This document shows positions 50,474 to 59,663 of a stretch of 61,517 bases of DNA, in pieces. This DNA is from Streptosporangiales bacterium. GTDB taxonomy: Bacteria > Actinomycetota > Actinomycetes > Streptosporangiales > WHST01. The position numbers were made by a program, and so were the translations under genes. How positions within the stretch are numbered: position 1 is the stretch's first letter; each line of letters starts with the position of its first letter. The stretch covers positions 1 through 61,517 of the forward strand of contig WHTA01000029.1 in NCBI GenBank assembly GCA_009379825.1, read 5' to 3'. The notes under the pieces are model-generated. The model worked only from the letters and a program-made list of their open reading frames with translations, did not search any database and was not told the origin of the DNA.

Positions 50474-52209
50474 GGCCCGGCCCCGCCCCCTTGCTCGTCA
50501 CCCTCCCCGGGCGCCCCTGGCGCCCGCTCGTCTTCCGCACCGCCCTCAGCCGCAGGTTCCTGCCGCCCGCCAACCCCGGCGGGCTCCGCGCCAGCCCCGG
50601 TCTCAGCCCCGGGGGGCTCCTCGCCGACCCCGGGCCCGGCCTCGGCCTCGGGCTCCGGCTTCGGGACTTGCTCGCCAGCCGCAGGCGCCGCCTCGCGGGG
50701 CTCCGCGCCAGCCCCAGGATCAGCCCCGGCCTCCGCCTCCGCCTCCGGCTTCGGGACTTGCTCGCCAGCCGCAGGCGCGGCCTCGGAGGTCCGCTCGCCT
50801 CCCACCTCCGGCGGCGGGGGCGGCTCACCACCCGCCGCAGACCCCGGCGCCCGCGGCGCCTTTTCATCAGCCCCGGCCGCCGCCTCGGGCTTCGCGGGCT
50901 CGGGTGGCTTCCGCTGTGCCTTCTTTGCTGCCTTGGTGGTCCGCTTGGCCGCCTTCTTCGTTGCCTTGGCCGTCCGCTTGGCGGCCTTCTTCGCCGCGGG
51001 CGCTGGCGTGCTCTGCCCATCCGCCGCGTCCGCACCCGCGGATTGCTCGCCTTGGCTCTCGGCACCCGGCTCACCCTCGGCGCCCGCGCCAGCGGGCTGC
51101 CCAGCCTGCGGCTCGGCGGCCGGCTGCTCGGCACTCACACCGGTGGGCGGGTCGGCGGCCGGCTGCGCTGCCTCCGCCCCACCAGCGGACTGCGCAGCGC
51201 TCGCCCCCACAGTGCCCTGCGCGGCCTGCGGCTCGGCGACGGGCTGGCCGGCTTGCGGCTCGGCGACCGACTGCTCCGCACCCGCGTCGGTGGGCTGTTC
51301 GGTCTGCGGCTCGGCGACGGGCTGGCCGGCTTGCGGCTCGGCGACCGACTGCTCCGCACTCGCGTCGGTGGGCTGTTCGGTCTGCGGGTCGGCGACGGGC
51401 TGGGCGGGGGCGTCGGCGTTCGGCGTGGTGGTTGAGGGCTTCGGGGTGGCGGTCTTCTTCGCTGCCTTTTTGGCCGATGGTGCGCGCGCGGCGCGCTCTA
51501 CCGGCGCGGAAGCTGCACCCTGCGGCGCAGCCGGAGGGTCAGCCCCTGCAGCCCCCGCACCGGCGGCAGCAGCCTCGGCACTGGCGGCACCAGCAGCCTC
51601 CGCACCGGCGCCAGCACCGGCACCGGCACCGGCACCGGCGGCACCGCTACCGGTGCCCGTGTCCGGCGTGGTGGGTTGGTCGGCCTTGGCGGCTGCCTTG
51701 GCGGCGCTCTCGACTTCCTTGGGGGCGGGGGCGGCGTCGTCGTTGGCGGGTGGGGGTGGGACGGTCCACATCCACTCGCGGAGGCGGTCGCGTTCGTGGG
51801 TGAGGTCGCGGATGTCGTACTCCGCGTACTCGAACTCCGGCGACCAGAAGAGTGCGTCGAACGGGCACACCTCGATGCAGATGCCGCAGTACATGCACAG
51901 CGAATAGTCGATGGCGAAGCGGTCGAGGACGTTCTTGCTGCGCTCCCTGCCACCCGGCTTCGCCGGCGGCACAGGCTCCTTGTGCGAGTCGATGTAGATG
52001 CACCAGTCGGGGCACTCCCTGGCGCACAGCATGCAGACGGTGCAGTTCTCCTCGAACAGCCCGATCACGCCACGGCTGCGCGGCGGCAGCTCGGGCACCT
52101 GGTGCGGGTACTCGTCGGTGCCGGTGCGCCTGGTCAACGTCTTCAGCGTGGTCGCGAGCCCCTTGACCAGACCCGTACCGGGAACGCCCGAGGTGCCTGG
52201 GTCGCTCAT
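50470..52209 (-). CDS. nuoI: complex I subunit NuoI with a 430-residue low-complexity tail
   Basis: Residues 1-150 are a normal NuoI: two 4Fe-4S motifs with Cys56, 59, 62, 66 ([13 protein letters not shown]) and Cys105, 108, 111, 115 ([12 protein letters not shown]). It passes electrons towards NuoB. Residues 151-579 are disordered sequence unlike any usual NuoI: Ala/Gly runs, two full 26-residue repeats rich in AEPQ, and a lysine-rich stretch around 404-440 ([20 protein letters not shown]) resembling histone H1/HU tails. Normal NuoI is about 150-220 residues. ATG 52209 overlaps the stop of a 19-codon linking ORF. The reading frame is open throughout, so the tail is probably made. Confidence 0.92.
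   Translation of the reverse strand: MSDPGTSGVPGTGLVKGLATTLKTLTRRTGTDEYPHQVPELPPRSRGVIGLFEENCTVCMLCARECPDWCIYIDSHKEPVPPAKPGGRERSKNVLDRFAIDYSLCMYCGICIEVCPFDALFWSPEFEYAEYDIRDLTHERDRLREWMWTVPPPPANDDAAPAPKEVESAAKAAAKADQPTTPDTGTGSGAAGAGAGAGAGAGAEAAGAASAEAAAAGAGAAGADPPAAPQGAASAPVERAARAPSAKKAAKKTATPKPSTTTPNADAPAQPVADPQTEQPTDASAEQSVAEPQAGQPVAEPQTEQPTDAGAEQSVAEPQAGQPVAEPQAAQGTVGASAAQSAGGAEAAQPAADPPTGVSAEQPAAEPQAGQPAGAGAEGEPGAESQGEQSAGADAADGQSTPAPAAKKAAKRTAKATKKAAKRTTKAAKKAQRKPPEPAKPEAAAGADEKAPRAPGSAAGGEPPPPPEVGGERTSEAAPAAGEQVPKPEAEAEAGADPGAGAEPREAAPAAGEQVPKPEPEAEAGPGVGEEPPGAETGAGAEPAGVGGRQEPAAEGGAEDERAPGAPGEGDEQGGGAGP
51226..51402. repeat. nuoI: 78-bp tandem repeats in the nuoI tail
   Basis: Two full copies (51226-51303 and 51304-51381) and the start of a third (from 51382) encode a 26-residue unit ([17 protein letters not shown]...). 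Near-identity at the DNA level suggests recent duplication and possible copy-number variation. A separate GCACCG-type hexamer run lies near 51610-51645. Confidence 0.85.
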
Positions 52210-52265
52210 GCTCGGGTCCTCGCGTTCCTCGACGTCGTCGGCAAGCCAAGATAGGAGGTCATCAT
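52206..52265 (-). CDS. 19-codon ORF linking nuoH to nuoI
   Basis: The ATG at 52265 starts on the last base of the nuoH stop (TGATG) and its TGA overlaps the nuoI ATG. The peptide would be [19 protein letters not shown]. It closes the 55-bp gap between the two genes; a regulatory or coupling role is more likely than a structural one. Confidence 0.35.
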   Translation of the reverse strand: MMTSYLGLPTTSRNARTRA

Positions 52266-53230
52266 CACGCGAAGGTCACTCTCACGATCGCGGTCAGCAA
52301 CAGCTGGGCCAGCGCCAACGGCACCAGTCCGACCCAGGCCAGCCGCTGCAACTGGTCCTCGCGCAGCCGCGGGAACGACACCCGCAGCCAGATCATCACG
52401 AACGACACCAGCAGCAGCTTCACGCCGGTCCACAGCCAGCCCAGCTCGGTGTCGAGGAACGGGCCCTTCCAGCCGCCGAGGAAGAGCACAGTGGTCAGCG
52501 CCGCGACCACCACGATGCCGGCGTACTCGGCGAGCAGGAACAGCGCGAACCGCAGGCCGGTGTACTCGGTGTACGGGCCGAGGATGATCTCCGAGTCGGC
52601 GATCGGCATGTCGAACGGCACCCGCCGCAGCTCGGCGACGCCCGCGACCACGAACACGATCAGCGCGGGCAGCTGCCACGCCAGCCACCACGGCTGCCAG
52701 GCCTCGACGATGCCCGTCAGCGACAGCGTGCCGGCCGCCATCGCCACCGACACCGCCGCGATGACCAGCGGCAGCTCGTACGCCAGCAGCTGAGCGGCCG
52801 CCCGCACCCCGCCGAGCAGCGCGAACTTGTTGGCGCTGGCGTAGCCCGCCATGATCGCGCCGAGCACGCCGATGCCGAGCACCGCGAGCGCGTAGAACAG
52901 GCCGGCGTCGAGGTCCCTGCCGACCAGGCCGCCAGGGCCGACCGGCACCACGACGAGCACCAGCAGGTACGGCAGCAGCGCCACCCACGGCGCCAGCTTG
53001 AACACCGTACGGTCGGCCGCCTGCGGAACGATGTCCTCCTTCTGCGCGAACTTCACCCCGTCGGCGACCAGCTGCGCCCACCCGTGGAAGCCACCGGCGT
53101 ACATCGGGCCGAGCCGGCCCTGCATGTGCGCCATCGCCTTGTGCTCGAGGTAGCCGACGACCATCGGCAGCACGAGGAACGCGGCGAACACCACGACCAC
53201 CCGCACGGCGATCTCCAACGCAAGCGTCAC
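52265..53230 (-). CDS. nuoH: complex I subunit NuoH
   Basis: This 321-residue membrane subunit forms the quinone entry site with NuoB and NuoD. It has about eight helices with the conserved [20 protein letters not shown] near the start, [30 protein letters not shown] and [15 protein letters not shown], the acidic loops of the E-channel. GTG 53230 follows GAGGAG and overlaps the nuoC stop (GTGA). In most operons nuoD to nuoG would separate nuoC and nuoH; here they are directly joined. Confidence 0.94.
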   Translation of the reverse strand: MTLALEIAVRVVVVFAAFLVLPMVVGYLEHKAMAHMQGRLGPMYAGGFHGWAQLVADGVKFAQKEDIVPQAADRTVFKLAPWVALLPYLLVLVVVPVGPGGLVGRDLDAGLFYALAVLGIGVLGAIMAGYASANKFALLGGVRAAAQLLAYELPLVIAAVSVAMAAGTLSLTGIVEAWQPWWLAWQLPALIVFVVAGVAELRRVPFDMPIADSEIILGPYTEYTGLRFALFLLAEYAGIVVVAALTTVLFLGGWKGPFLDTELGWLWTGVKLLLVSFVMIWLRVSFPRLREDQLQRLAWVGLVPLALAQLLLTAIVRVTFA

Positions 53231-53847
53231 GGCGTCTCCTCGCCGGAACCCGGCTCGGTGTCGGCTGAGCCGGCCGCGGCGCGCCACTCGTCCACGTCCG
53301 GCTTCCCCGGCGGCCGCACCCGCCGCCGGCTCGGTGCCGCGTCGTGCTCGGACTCACCTGGCTCCTTGGCACCCGGCCACGGCTTCGCGACCCGGGACGC
53401 CAGCACGAAGTCCTTGCGCAGCGGGTGCCCCTCGAAGCCGTCCGGCAGCAGCAGCGGCGTCAGGTTGGGGTGCCCGGTGAACACCACGCCGAACATCTCC
53501 GCCGTCTCCCGCTCGTGCCACGCGGCACCGCGGAACACCCCGGTCAGGCTCGGCAGCTCCCACCGGTCGCCGGCCGCCGGCACCGGCAGCCGGGTACGCA
53601 GCAGCAGATGCCGCCGCAGGGGGATCGACCACAGGTGGGTCAGCACGACGAGCCCGTCGTCCTGGTCGTCGACGGCGGACAGCCAGTCGAAGTACGTGCA
53701 GCCCAACTGGTCGCGCGCGTGGCTCGCGACGGCCACCCACTCCGCGACCGGCACGTCGGCAGTGACCGCGCCGACCTGGTCCTCCGTGCACTCGACGGCA
53801 GGGAACCGCTCGGTCAGCGCGGCGACGAGCTGACTGGACTCGGTCAC
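53227..53847 (-). CDS. nuoC: complex I subunit NuoC
   Basis: This 206-residue subunit matches the 30-kDa family: [39 protein letters not shown] and [16 protein letters not shown]. It is not fused to NuoD, whose domain is entirely absent. The C-terminal 55 residues are a charged, proline-rich tail ([20 protein letters not shown]). Its ATG overlaps the nuoB stop by four bases, and its stop overlaps the nuoH GTG. Confidence 0.92.
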   Translation of the reverse strand: MTESSQLVAALTERFPAVECTEDQVGAVTADVPVAEWVAVASHARDQLGCTYFDWLSAVDDQDDGLVVLTHLWSIPLRRHLLLRTRLPVPAAGDRWELPSLTGVFRGAAWHERETAEMFGVVFTGHPNLTPLLLPDGFEGHPLRKDFVLASRVAKPWPGAKEPGESEHDAAPSRRRVRPPGKPDVDEWRAAAGSADTEPGSGEETP

Positions 53848-54671
53848 GGCCGCTCGCCACCGTCGAGCCGAGGCAGCGGCTGGGTGTCACCGCCGCGTGG
53901 TGGGTGCGGGCCCCACGGCGGCGCGAGCGGCTGGGTGCCAGGCCCGCCGTCGTCGACGGCGTCCTGCGCGGGCAGCTCCTCGGTCGGCGCGTCGTCGTGG
54001 CGGAAACCGAGCGCGGTGAGCAGCTCGGTCGGCGCGTCGTCGGCGTCGTCGTCCTCCGCAGGTTCCTCCTCCTCGGCGGTCGGCGCCAGTGGCCGCCACG
54101 GCGCGATCGGCTCCGGCGGGGGCGGTTGCCACGGACGCCGCAGCGCGTCCGCACTCGGCGCCGCGCCGCCGTAGCGCTTCGGCAGCGACTCGGCGGCGAT
54201 CTTCTCCTGCAGCTTCACGATGCCCTGCAGCAGCGCCTCAGGACGCGGCGGACACCCCGGCACGTACACGTCGACAGGGACGATCTGGTCGACGCCCTTC
54301 GTCACGCAGTACGAGTCCCAGTACGGCCCGCCGCAGTTGGAGCAGGCGCCGAACGAGATGACGTACTTCGGCTCCGGCATCTGCTCGTACAGCCGCTTCA
54401 CCGCCGGCGCCATCTTGTCGGTGACCGTGCCTGAGACCACCATCAGGTCCGCCTGGCGCGGCCCGGGCGCGAACGGGATGACGCCGAGCCTGATGAAGTC
54501 GTGTCTGGCCATGGAGGTGGCGATGAACTCGATCGCACAGCAGGCCAGGCCGAAGTTGAAGACCCACAGCGAGTACCTGCGGCCCCAGTTCAGCACTATC
54601 CGGACCGGGTCGGGGACGATCCGGGAGAGCAGGCCGAGCTTGGGGGTGGGCAGCTGAACGGGCGTGGTCAT
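53844..54671 (-). CDS. nuoB: complex I subunit NuoB with acidic tail
   Basis: Residues 1-175 are a normal NuoB carrying cluster N2: the tandem cysteines in [14 protein letters not shown], the Cys in [13 protein letters not shown] and the Cys in [15 protein letters not shown]. It hands electrons to quinone. About 100 further residues form an unusual proline-rich and strongly acidic tail ([19 protein letters not shown], then a second [12 protein letters not shown]). The ATG at 54671 has GAGGAGG upstream. The acidic tail contrasts with the basic NuoI tail, its direct neighbour in complex I. Confidence 0.93.
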   Translation of the reverse strand: MTTPVQLPTPKLGLLSRIVPDPVRIVLNWGRRYSLWVFNFGLACCAIEFIATSMARHDFIRLGVIPFAPGPRQADLMVVSGTVTDKMAPAVKRLYEQMPEPKYVISFGACSNCGGPYWDSYCVTKGVDQIVPVDVYVPGCPPRPEALLQGIVKLQEKIAAESLPKRYGGAAPSADALRRPWQPPPPEPIAPWRPLAPTAEEEEPAEDDDADDAPTELLTALGFRHDDAPTEELPAQDAVDDGGPGTQPLAPPWGPHPPRGGDTQPLPRLDGGERP

Positions 54672-54700
54672 CCGCGACCGCCTCCTCGCGCCGCTGTCAC
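54668..54700 (-). CDS. 10-codon ORF linking nuoA to nuoB
   Basis: GTG 54700 overlaps the nuoA stop (GTGA) and its TGA overlaps the nuoB ATG. It contains the nuoB ribosome site. On its own it could be chance; it is listed because the same geometry recurs three more times in the operon. Confidence 0.25.
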   Translation of the reverse strand: MTAARGGGRG

Positions 54701-55068
54701 GTCCACGTCAGCACCCCCTTGCGGGCGGCATAGGCCAGCCCGACTACGAGGAAGCCGATGAAGACGAACATCTCCACGATGCTCTCCACCCCGTAGCCGG
54801 GCGCCGCGAACACGGTCGCCCAGGGGAAGAGGAACATCACATCGACGGCGAACACCAGGTAGAGGAACGCGTACACGTAGTAGCGGATGTGCAGCTGCGC
54901 CCAGCCCTCACCGACCGGATCCACCCCGCACTCGTAGCTGTACAGCTTCTCCGTGGTGGGGCCGTTCGGTCGCAGTAGCCGGTTCGCGGTGAAGGCCACT
55001 GCGAGGAACACCGCGCCGACCAGCAAGACCACGCCGACCACGGTGTACGAGGTCAGGTACGCGGACAT
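54697..55068 (-). CDS. nuoA: complex I subunit NuoA
   Basis: This 123-residue subunit has three helices and the conserved loop [20 protein letters not shown] (with the Cys of the quinone-site loop) followed by [20 protein letters not shown]. It is the first gene of the leftward nuoABCHIJKLMN operon. The 176 bp upstream to the protease stop carry the promoter region; I see a GGGCAG-AAACCCGTGGTCCGGGA-CTGCCC dyad (around 55100-55129) but no clear -35/-10 pair. Confidence 0.94.
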   Translation of the reverse strand: MSAYLTSYTVVGVVLLVGAVFLAVAFTANRLLRPNGPTTEKLYSYECGVDPVGEGWAQLHIRYYVYAFLYLVFAVDVMFLFPWATVFAAPGYGVESIVEMFVFIGFLVVGLAYAARKGVLTWT

Positions 55069-55244
55069 CGCTCACCTTCGACGTTGGTAGGTCGGGCAGC
55101 AAACCCGTGGTCCGGGACTGCCCAGCGGGCAACAGCAACCCGTACAGATAACACCACGTCCGCCGACGACACCAGCGCGGGCTGATCTTTCCGGTTACGC
55201 GGTGTGCCGCGCCGCGGTCACCCGCCAATCCCAGCTTGTCAGGA

Positions 55245-56057
55245 CTACGCGCGGATGGGAACGCCACCCAGGTCGTCGAGCACGTCGAACGCCGGGACGA
55301 AGTGGCCGAGCGAGGCGGACCCGCCCGCCGGCGAGGACACCGCGGTGAAGACGCCGAGCAGCCGTACCCGGCCCGGCGCGACCGACTGCCACACCGGCCC
55401 GCCTGAGTCACCCAGCCAGCCCACCTGCTGGCCGTCGTCGCCGCGCATGGTGATCTGGCATCCCGCCGCGACCAGGTAGGAACTGCAGCTGGCGGGGACG
55501 TCGACCACCTCGCCGCAGACGTAGCCGCCGGCCTGCTGAGTGCTCTCCGCGTAGCCGCTGTGGCAGACCCGCTGGCCGACCGCGATCGAGCCCCGGGTCG
55601 CCACGCTGTCGACGGCGGCGTTGACCGACGAGCCGTCGGCCGCGGTGCCGATCCGGAGGTGGCCGTCCGGTTTGTCCTGGTTCAGCCGTACGTACGCGGT
55701 GTCCCTCGAGGTGGAGACCGAGCTGGTCTGGCCGAGCAGCCCGGTGGAGCCGTAGACCGCGGCACCGGTCGGCGCGACGTGGCGCGCGGTGACCAGGTAG
55801 AAGTCGTCCCCCTGCTGGACCGCGAACGCGTAGGAGCCGGCCTCGTACGACGTGCTGTTCAGGAACCCGCCGCCTGAGGTCACCGAGACGCCACTGCCCT
55901 GCGCGGGCGGCGCGTGTGCCGCCGCCTGGGGTGCGGGAATGCCCAGCACGCTCACCGCCACGGACGCCACGACGACCAGCAGACCGCACAACAATGCCCG
56001 GGGCCGCGTTGGGGGACGCGACCACCGTGGCCGGCGGGGTACGCCAGTCACGAACAT
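55245..56057 (-). CDS. secreted trypsin-like serine protease
   Basis: This 270-residue protein has a long actinobacterial signal peptide (Arg-rich start, hydrophobic core around residues 22-40, APQAAAHA cleavage region). The triad is His in LVTARHVAP, Asp in SRDTAYVRL and Ser in WLGDSGGPVW, with paired cysteines (RVCHSGY/YVCGEV and PASCSSY/AAGCQI). This fits streptogrisin-like S1 peptidases. ATG 56057 follows GGAGG. It lies between the nuo operon and korAB without an evident link to energy metabolism. Confidence 0.88.
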   Translation of the reverse strand: MFVTGVPRRPRWSRPPTRPRALLCGLLVVVASVAVSVLGIPAPQAAAHAPPAQGSGVSVTSGGGFLNSTSYEAGSYAFAVQQGDDFYLVTARHVAPTGAAVYGSTGLLGQTSSVSTSRDTAYVRLNQDKPDGHLRIGTAADGSSVNAAVDSVATRGSIAVGQRVCHSGYAESTQQAGGYVCGEVVDVPASCSSYLVAAGCQITMRGDDGQQVGWLGDSGGPVWQSVAPGRVRLLGVFTAVSSPAGGSASLGHFVPAFDVLDDLGGVPIRA

Positions 56058-56422
56058 GGCACCTCCGTTGCGACGCCGGGGGTTACGCCGCATGGGTGAG
56101 CCTAGGCACCCGGTACAACCGCCGCAACGGCCGCACAACAAGCTGTGGACAGCCAGGTAGCCGATCCACCCATGGCGGAGTCCCAGGTCAGAGCCTTAAT
56201 CGCCGAGCCGGGCATAAAGGGCACCCCGCGCTCGTTACGACGAGTGAGCTCTTCCCTCTCGAAAGGCCGGTCACGATGAGCGACCTCACGAGTCGTACCC
56301 GACCGTATCCCCTGCGCAACCGGGCATACCCCCGACCCCCCCCGCGCCGCGTAACCGATGTCTTCCTCTCGGTCTCGAGATACGTAGCATGGAGTGACGA
56401 GATTGAGGAGGCTGTAAGCCCC
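56058..56422. other. 365-bp intergenic region upstream of the protease and korA
   Basis: This region holds the divergent promoters of the leftward protease and the rightward korAB operon. A CTCGTTACGACGAG dyad lies near 56230, and TAGCAT (56385-56390) is a possible -10 for korA. The korA frame is open upstream to an ATG at 56276, but that stretch is Pro/Arg-rich without a good ribosome site, so I treat it as non-coding leader. Confidence 0.4.
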
Positions 56423-58309
56423 GTGACCACGTCAGCCACCACGCCCACGGAGAAGGGCGTACAAAAGCTCGACCGAGTCATCATCCGATTCGCCGGCGAC
56501 TCCGGCGACGGCATCCAGGTCACCGGCGATCGCTTCACCTCGGAGACCGCCCAGTTCGGGAACGACCTGGCCACCTTGCCGAACTTCCCCGCGGAGATCA
56601 GAGCCCCCGCGGGCACCCTGCCCGGCGTCTCGTCGTTCCAGCTGCAGTTCGCCGACCACGACGTACTGACCCCGGGCGACCAGCCGGACGTCCTCGTGGT
56701 GATGAACCCGGCCGCGCTACGCGCCAACCTCGCCGACCTACGCCGCGGTGGTCGCATCATCGCGAACGTCGACGAGTTCACCTCCCGCAACCTGCGCCGT
56801 GTCGGCTACGACGCCAACCCGCTCGACGACGGCAGCCTGGACGGCTACACGGTGCACCAGGTGAAGCTCACCTCGATGACCGTGGAGGCCCTGAAAGAAC
56901 TGGAGATCGGGAAGAAGGACGCAGAACGCGCGAAGAACATGTTCGCGCTCGGCCTGCTCTCCTGGCTCTACCACCGGCCCACGGAACGCACCCTGGAGTT
57001 CATCCAGAAGCGCTTCGGCAAGGCGCCGGAGATCGCGCAGGCCAACACCACGGCGTTCACCGCCGGGTGGAACTACGGCGAGACCACCGAAGAGTTCGCC
57101 ATCTCCTACGAGATCAGGCCCGCGGCGATGCCGACCGGTCTGTACCGCAGGATCACCGGTAACACCGCGCTGTCACTCGGCCTGGTGGCGGCGTCGCGGC
57201 AGGCGGGGATTCCGCTGTTCCTCGGTGCGTACCCGATCACGCCGGCGAGCGACGTGCTGCACGAGCTGAGCAAGCACAAGCGGTTCGACGTGCACACCTT
57301 CCAGGCGGAGGACGAGATCGCCGGGGTCGGTGCCGCGCTCGGAGCCGCGTACGGCGGCGCGCTCGGCGTCACCGTGACGTCCGGGCCCGGTGTCTCGCTG
57401 AAGGGCGAGACGATCTCGCTCGGCGTGGCGTTCGAGCTGCCGCTGATCGTCTGCGACATCCAGCGCGCGGGTCCGTCCACCGGTATGCCGACCAAGACCG
57501 AGCAGGCCGACCTGCTGATGGCGTACGGCGGCCGGCACGGCGAGGCACCCGTCGTGGTGCTCGCGCCGCAGAGCCCGGCGGACTGTTTCACCATGGCCAT
57601 CGAAGCCGCCAGGATCGCCACCAAGTACCGCACGCCGGTGATCCTGCTGTCCGACGGGTATCTCGCGAACGGCTCGGAACCTTGGCAGATCCCGGACGTC
57701 AGCACACTGCCCGACATCCGGCCGGAGTTCGCCACCGAGCCCAACGGTACGGACGCCAAGGGCAACCCGATGTTCCTGCCGTACCTGCGCGACCCGGAGA
57801 CGCTCGCCCGGCCGTGGGCGGTGCCGGGCACCGCGGGCCTAGAACACCGGATCGGCGGCCTGGAGAAGGCGGACGGCACCGGGCACATCTCGTACGACCC
57901 GGACAACCACGATCTGATGGTCCGTACCAGGCAGGCGAAGATCGACGGCGTAGCACGCGACGTCGCGCCGCTCGAGGTGGACGACCCGACCGGCGACGCG
58001 CGCACCCTGGTGCTCGGCTGGGGCAGCACGTACGGCCCGATCGGTGCGGCGGTGCGCGAGGTGCGGCAGCACGGTTACGCGGTCGCCCAGGCCCACCTGC
58101 GCTACCTGAACCCACTGCCGCAGGGCACCGGCGAGGTGCTCGCGCGGTACGACCGGGTGGTGGTGCCGGAGATGAACCTCGGCCAGCTCGCGCTGCTGCT
58201 GCGCGCTACGTACCTGGTCGACGTCGTGACATACAACAAGGTGCGCGGACTGCCGTTCACCTCCCACGAGCTCGTGACTGCGATCGAAGAGGTAGTCGAC
58301 GGTGACTGA
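56423..58309 (+). CDS. korA: 2-oxoacid:ferredoxin oxidoreductase, alpha subunit (gamma-alpha fusion)
   Basis: This 628-residue protein has an N-terminal gamma domain (residues about 15-200, RVIIRFAGDSGDGIQVTGD, LPNFPAEIRAPAGT) and the alpha/pyrimidine-binding domain (AYPITPASDVLHELSKH, FQAEDEIAGVGAALGAAYGG, TSGPGVSLKGETISL, DIQRAGPSTGMPTKTEQADL). This is the two-subunit KorAB type, which oxidises 2-oxoglutarate or related acids to the acyl-CoA and CO2 and reduces ferredoxin. GTG 56423 has GAGGAGG upstream. It overlaps korB by eight bases. Confidence 0.93.
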   Translation: MTTSATTPTEKGVQKLDRVIIRFAGDSGDGIQVTGDRFTSETAQFGNDLATLPNFPAEIRAPAGTLPGVSSFQLQFADHDVLTPGDQPDVLVVMNPAALRANLADLRRGGRIIANVDEFTSRNLRRVGYDANPLDDGSLDGYTVHQVKLTSMTVEALKELEIGKKDAERAKNMFALGLLSWLYHRPTERTLEFIQKRFGKAPEIAQANTTAFTAGWNYGETTEEFAISYEIRPAAMPTGLYRRITGNTALSLGLVAASRQAGIPLFLGAYPITPASDVLHELSKHKRFDVHTFQAEDEIAGVGAALGAAYGGALGVTVTSGPGVSLKGETISLGVAFELPLIVCDIQRAGPSTGMPTKTEQADLLMAYGGRHGEAPVVVLAPQSPADCFTMAIEAARIATKYRTPVILLSDGYLANGSEPWQIPDVSTLPDIRPEFATEPNGTDAKGNPMFLPYLRDPETLARPWAVPGTAGLEHRIGGLEKADGTGHISYDPDNHDLMVRTRQAKIDGVARDVAPLEVDDPTGDARTLVLGWGSTYGPIGAAVREVRQHGYAVAQAHLRYLNPLPQGTGEVLARYDRVVVPEMNLGQLALLLRATYLVDVVTYNKVRGLPFTSHELVTAIEEVVDGD

Positions 58310-59366
58310 ACTAGAGACGGGTCCGCGCAAGTACCGCGCGTTCGACCTGGTGCCGGTGGAGAACGGCGAGCAGAAAGCGAAGGACTTCAAGTCCGACCAA
58401 GAGGTGCGCTGGTGCCCCGGTTGCGGTGACTACGCGATCCTCGCTGCGTTCCAGAGCTTCCTGCCGGAGCTGCAGCTGCGCAAGGAGAACATGGTCATCG
58501 TCTCGGGCATCGGCTGCTCGAGCCGGTTCCCGTACTACATGGACACCTACGGCGTGCACTCCATCCACGGACGCGCGCCCGCGGTGGCGACCGGCCTGGC
58601 GTGCAGCCGGCCGGACCTGTCGGTGTGGGTGATGACCGGTGACGGCGACGGGCTGTCCATCGGCGGCAACCACCTGATCCATACCCTGCGCCGCAACGTG
58701 AACCTCCGGGTGTTGCTGTTCAACAACCGGATCTACGGGCTGACCAAGGGCCAGTACTCGCCGACCAGCGAGCAGGGCAAGGTCACCAAGTCCACGCCGT
58801 ACGGGTCGCTGGACGCCCCGTTCAACCCGCTGTCGCTGGCGATCGGCGCCGAGGCCAGCTTCGTCGCGCGTACCCTCGACTCCGACCGCAAGCACCTGAT
58901 CGAGGTGCTGCGGCAGGCGTCCGACCACAAGGGTTCGGCGTTCGTGGAGATCCTGCAGAACTGCCCGATCTACAACGACGACGCGTTCGAGCCGCTGAAG
59001 GACGCCGAGTCGCGCGACGACCGCACCGTCCGGCTCGTGCACGGCGAGCCGATCGTCTACGGCGCGGACGCGAGCAAGGGCATCAGGCGCAACCCGACGA
59101 CCGGGGCGCTGGAGGGCTGCGCGGCCGACGACCCCGGCGTGCTCGTGCACGACGCCACCGCCGCCGACCCGACGACCGCGTTCGCCCTGTCGCGGCTGGA
59201 CGACGAGGCGTTCTCGCACGTACCGGTCGGCGTCTTCAGGTCCGTCGAGCGCTCGACGTACGACGAGCTGATGCGCGCGCAGATCACCGAGGCCAAGGAC
59301 GACCACGGCCCCGGCGACCTGCAGGCCCTGGTAACCGGCGCAGACACCTGGCGCGTGGACAACTAG
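58302..59366 (+). CDS. korB: 2-oxoacid:ferredoxin oxidoreductase, beta subunit
   Basis: This 354-residue TPP-binding subunit has WCPGCGDYAIL with the cluster cysteines, IGCSSRFPYYM, VMTGDGDGLSIGGNHLIH for TPP/Mg binding and NNRIYGLTKGQYSPTS. It lacks a ferredoxin domain, so a separate ferredoxin must carry electrons. The GTG start overlaps the korA stop region, so the two are coupled. Its location next to a complex I lacking the NADH module suggests that reduced ferredoxin feeds that complex. Confidence 0.94.
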   Translation: MTELETGPRKYRAFDLVPVENGEQKAKDFKSDQEVRWCPGCGDYAILAAFQSFLPELQLRKENMVIVSGIGCSSRFPYYMDTYGVHSIHGRAPAVATGLACSRPDLSVWVMTGDGDGLSIGGNHLIHTLRRNVNLRVLLFNNRIYGLTKGQYSPTSEQGKVTKSTPYGSLDAPFNPLSLAIGAEASFVARTLDSDRKHLIEVLRQASDHKGSAFVEILQNCPIYNDDAFEPLKDAESRDDRTVRLVHGEPIVYGADASKGIRRNPTTGALEGCAADDPGVLVHDATAADPTTAFALSRLDDEAFSHVPVGVFRSVERSTYDELMRAQITEAKDDHGPGDLQALVTGADTWRVDN

Positions 59367-59419
59367 CGGTCACCGTTGGCGCACGTGGCCACAGTCGTCG
59401 ACTCGCTCAGCTCGGCTGC

Positions 59420-59607
59420 CGCGGCGGAGGCCATCGCAGGATGCGCCCACCGAAGTAGCCGCCCTCGTCGGCGCGATGGCCGGCGCGATCACCAACGCCG
59501 TACTTGGCCATCTCCGCGATCGCGGCGCGCCTGAAGCCATCCCGGCCATCGCGGAACGAGCCGCCCGGATCGCGCTGGCAGGTCACTGCGCCAGCTCCCC
59601 CGGCTGA
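59420..59607 (+). pseudogene. degenerate coding remnant
   Basis: The segment from about 59460 reads ALVGAMAGAITNAVLGHLRD, AIPAIAERAARIALAGHCA and stops at 59607, with good codon usage but no start. A second frame just upstream (SSAAAAEAIAGCA) joins it by a one-base shift. The helical pattern resembles the C-terminal part of a TetR-type regulator. The rest of 59367-59663 shows nothing else. Confidence 0.35.
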
Positions 59608-59663
59608 ACCCTAGAGGGTCGCGACCGCCCCTGCGGGCGCCGGCGAGGTGCCAAGCTGTACGC

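Noticed and set aside
51226-51402. Repeats in this stretch as a CRISPR array
   Set aside because: The 78-bp units are contiguous in-frame coding repeats of the nuoI tail without unique spacers.
53230-53844. Possibility that nuoD is hidden between nuoB and nuoH or fused to nuoC
   Set aside because: nuoC is a plain 206-residue subunit overlapping both neighbours; no frame contains the 49-kDa subunit motifs.
56276-56422. N-terminal extension of KorA from ATG 56276
   Set aside because: The stretch is Pro/Arg-rich, poorly supported by a ribosome site, and the strong GAGGAGG precedes GTG 56423.
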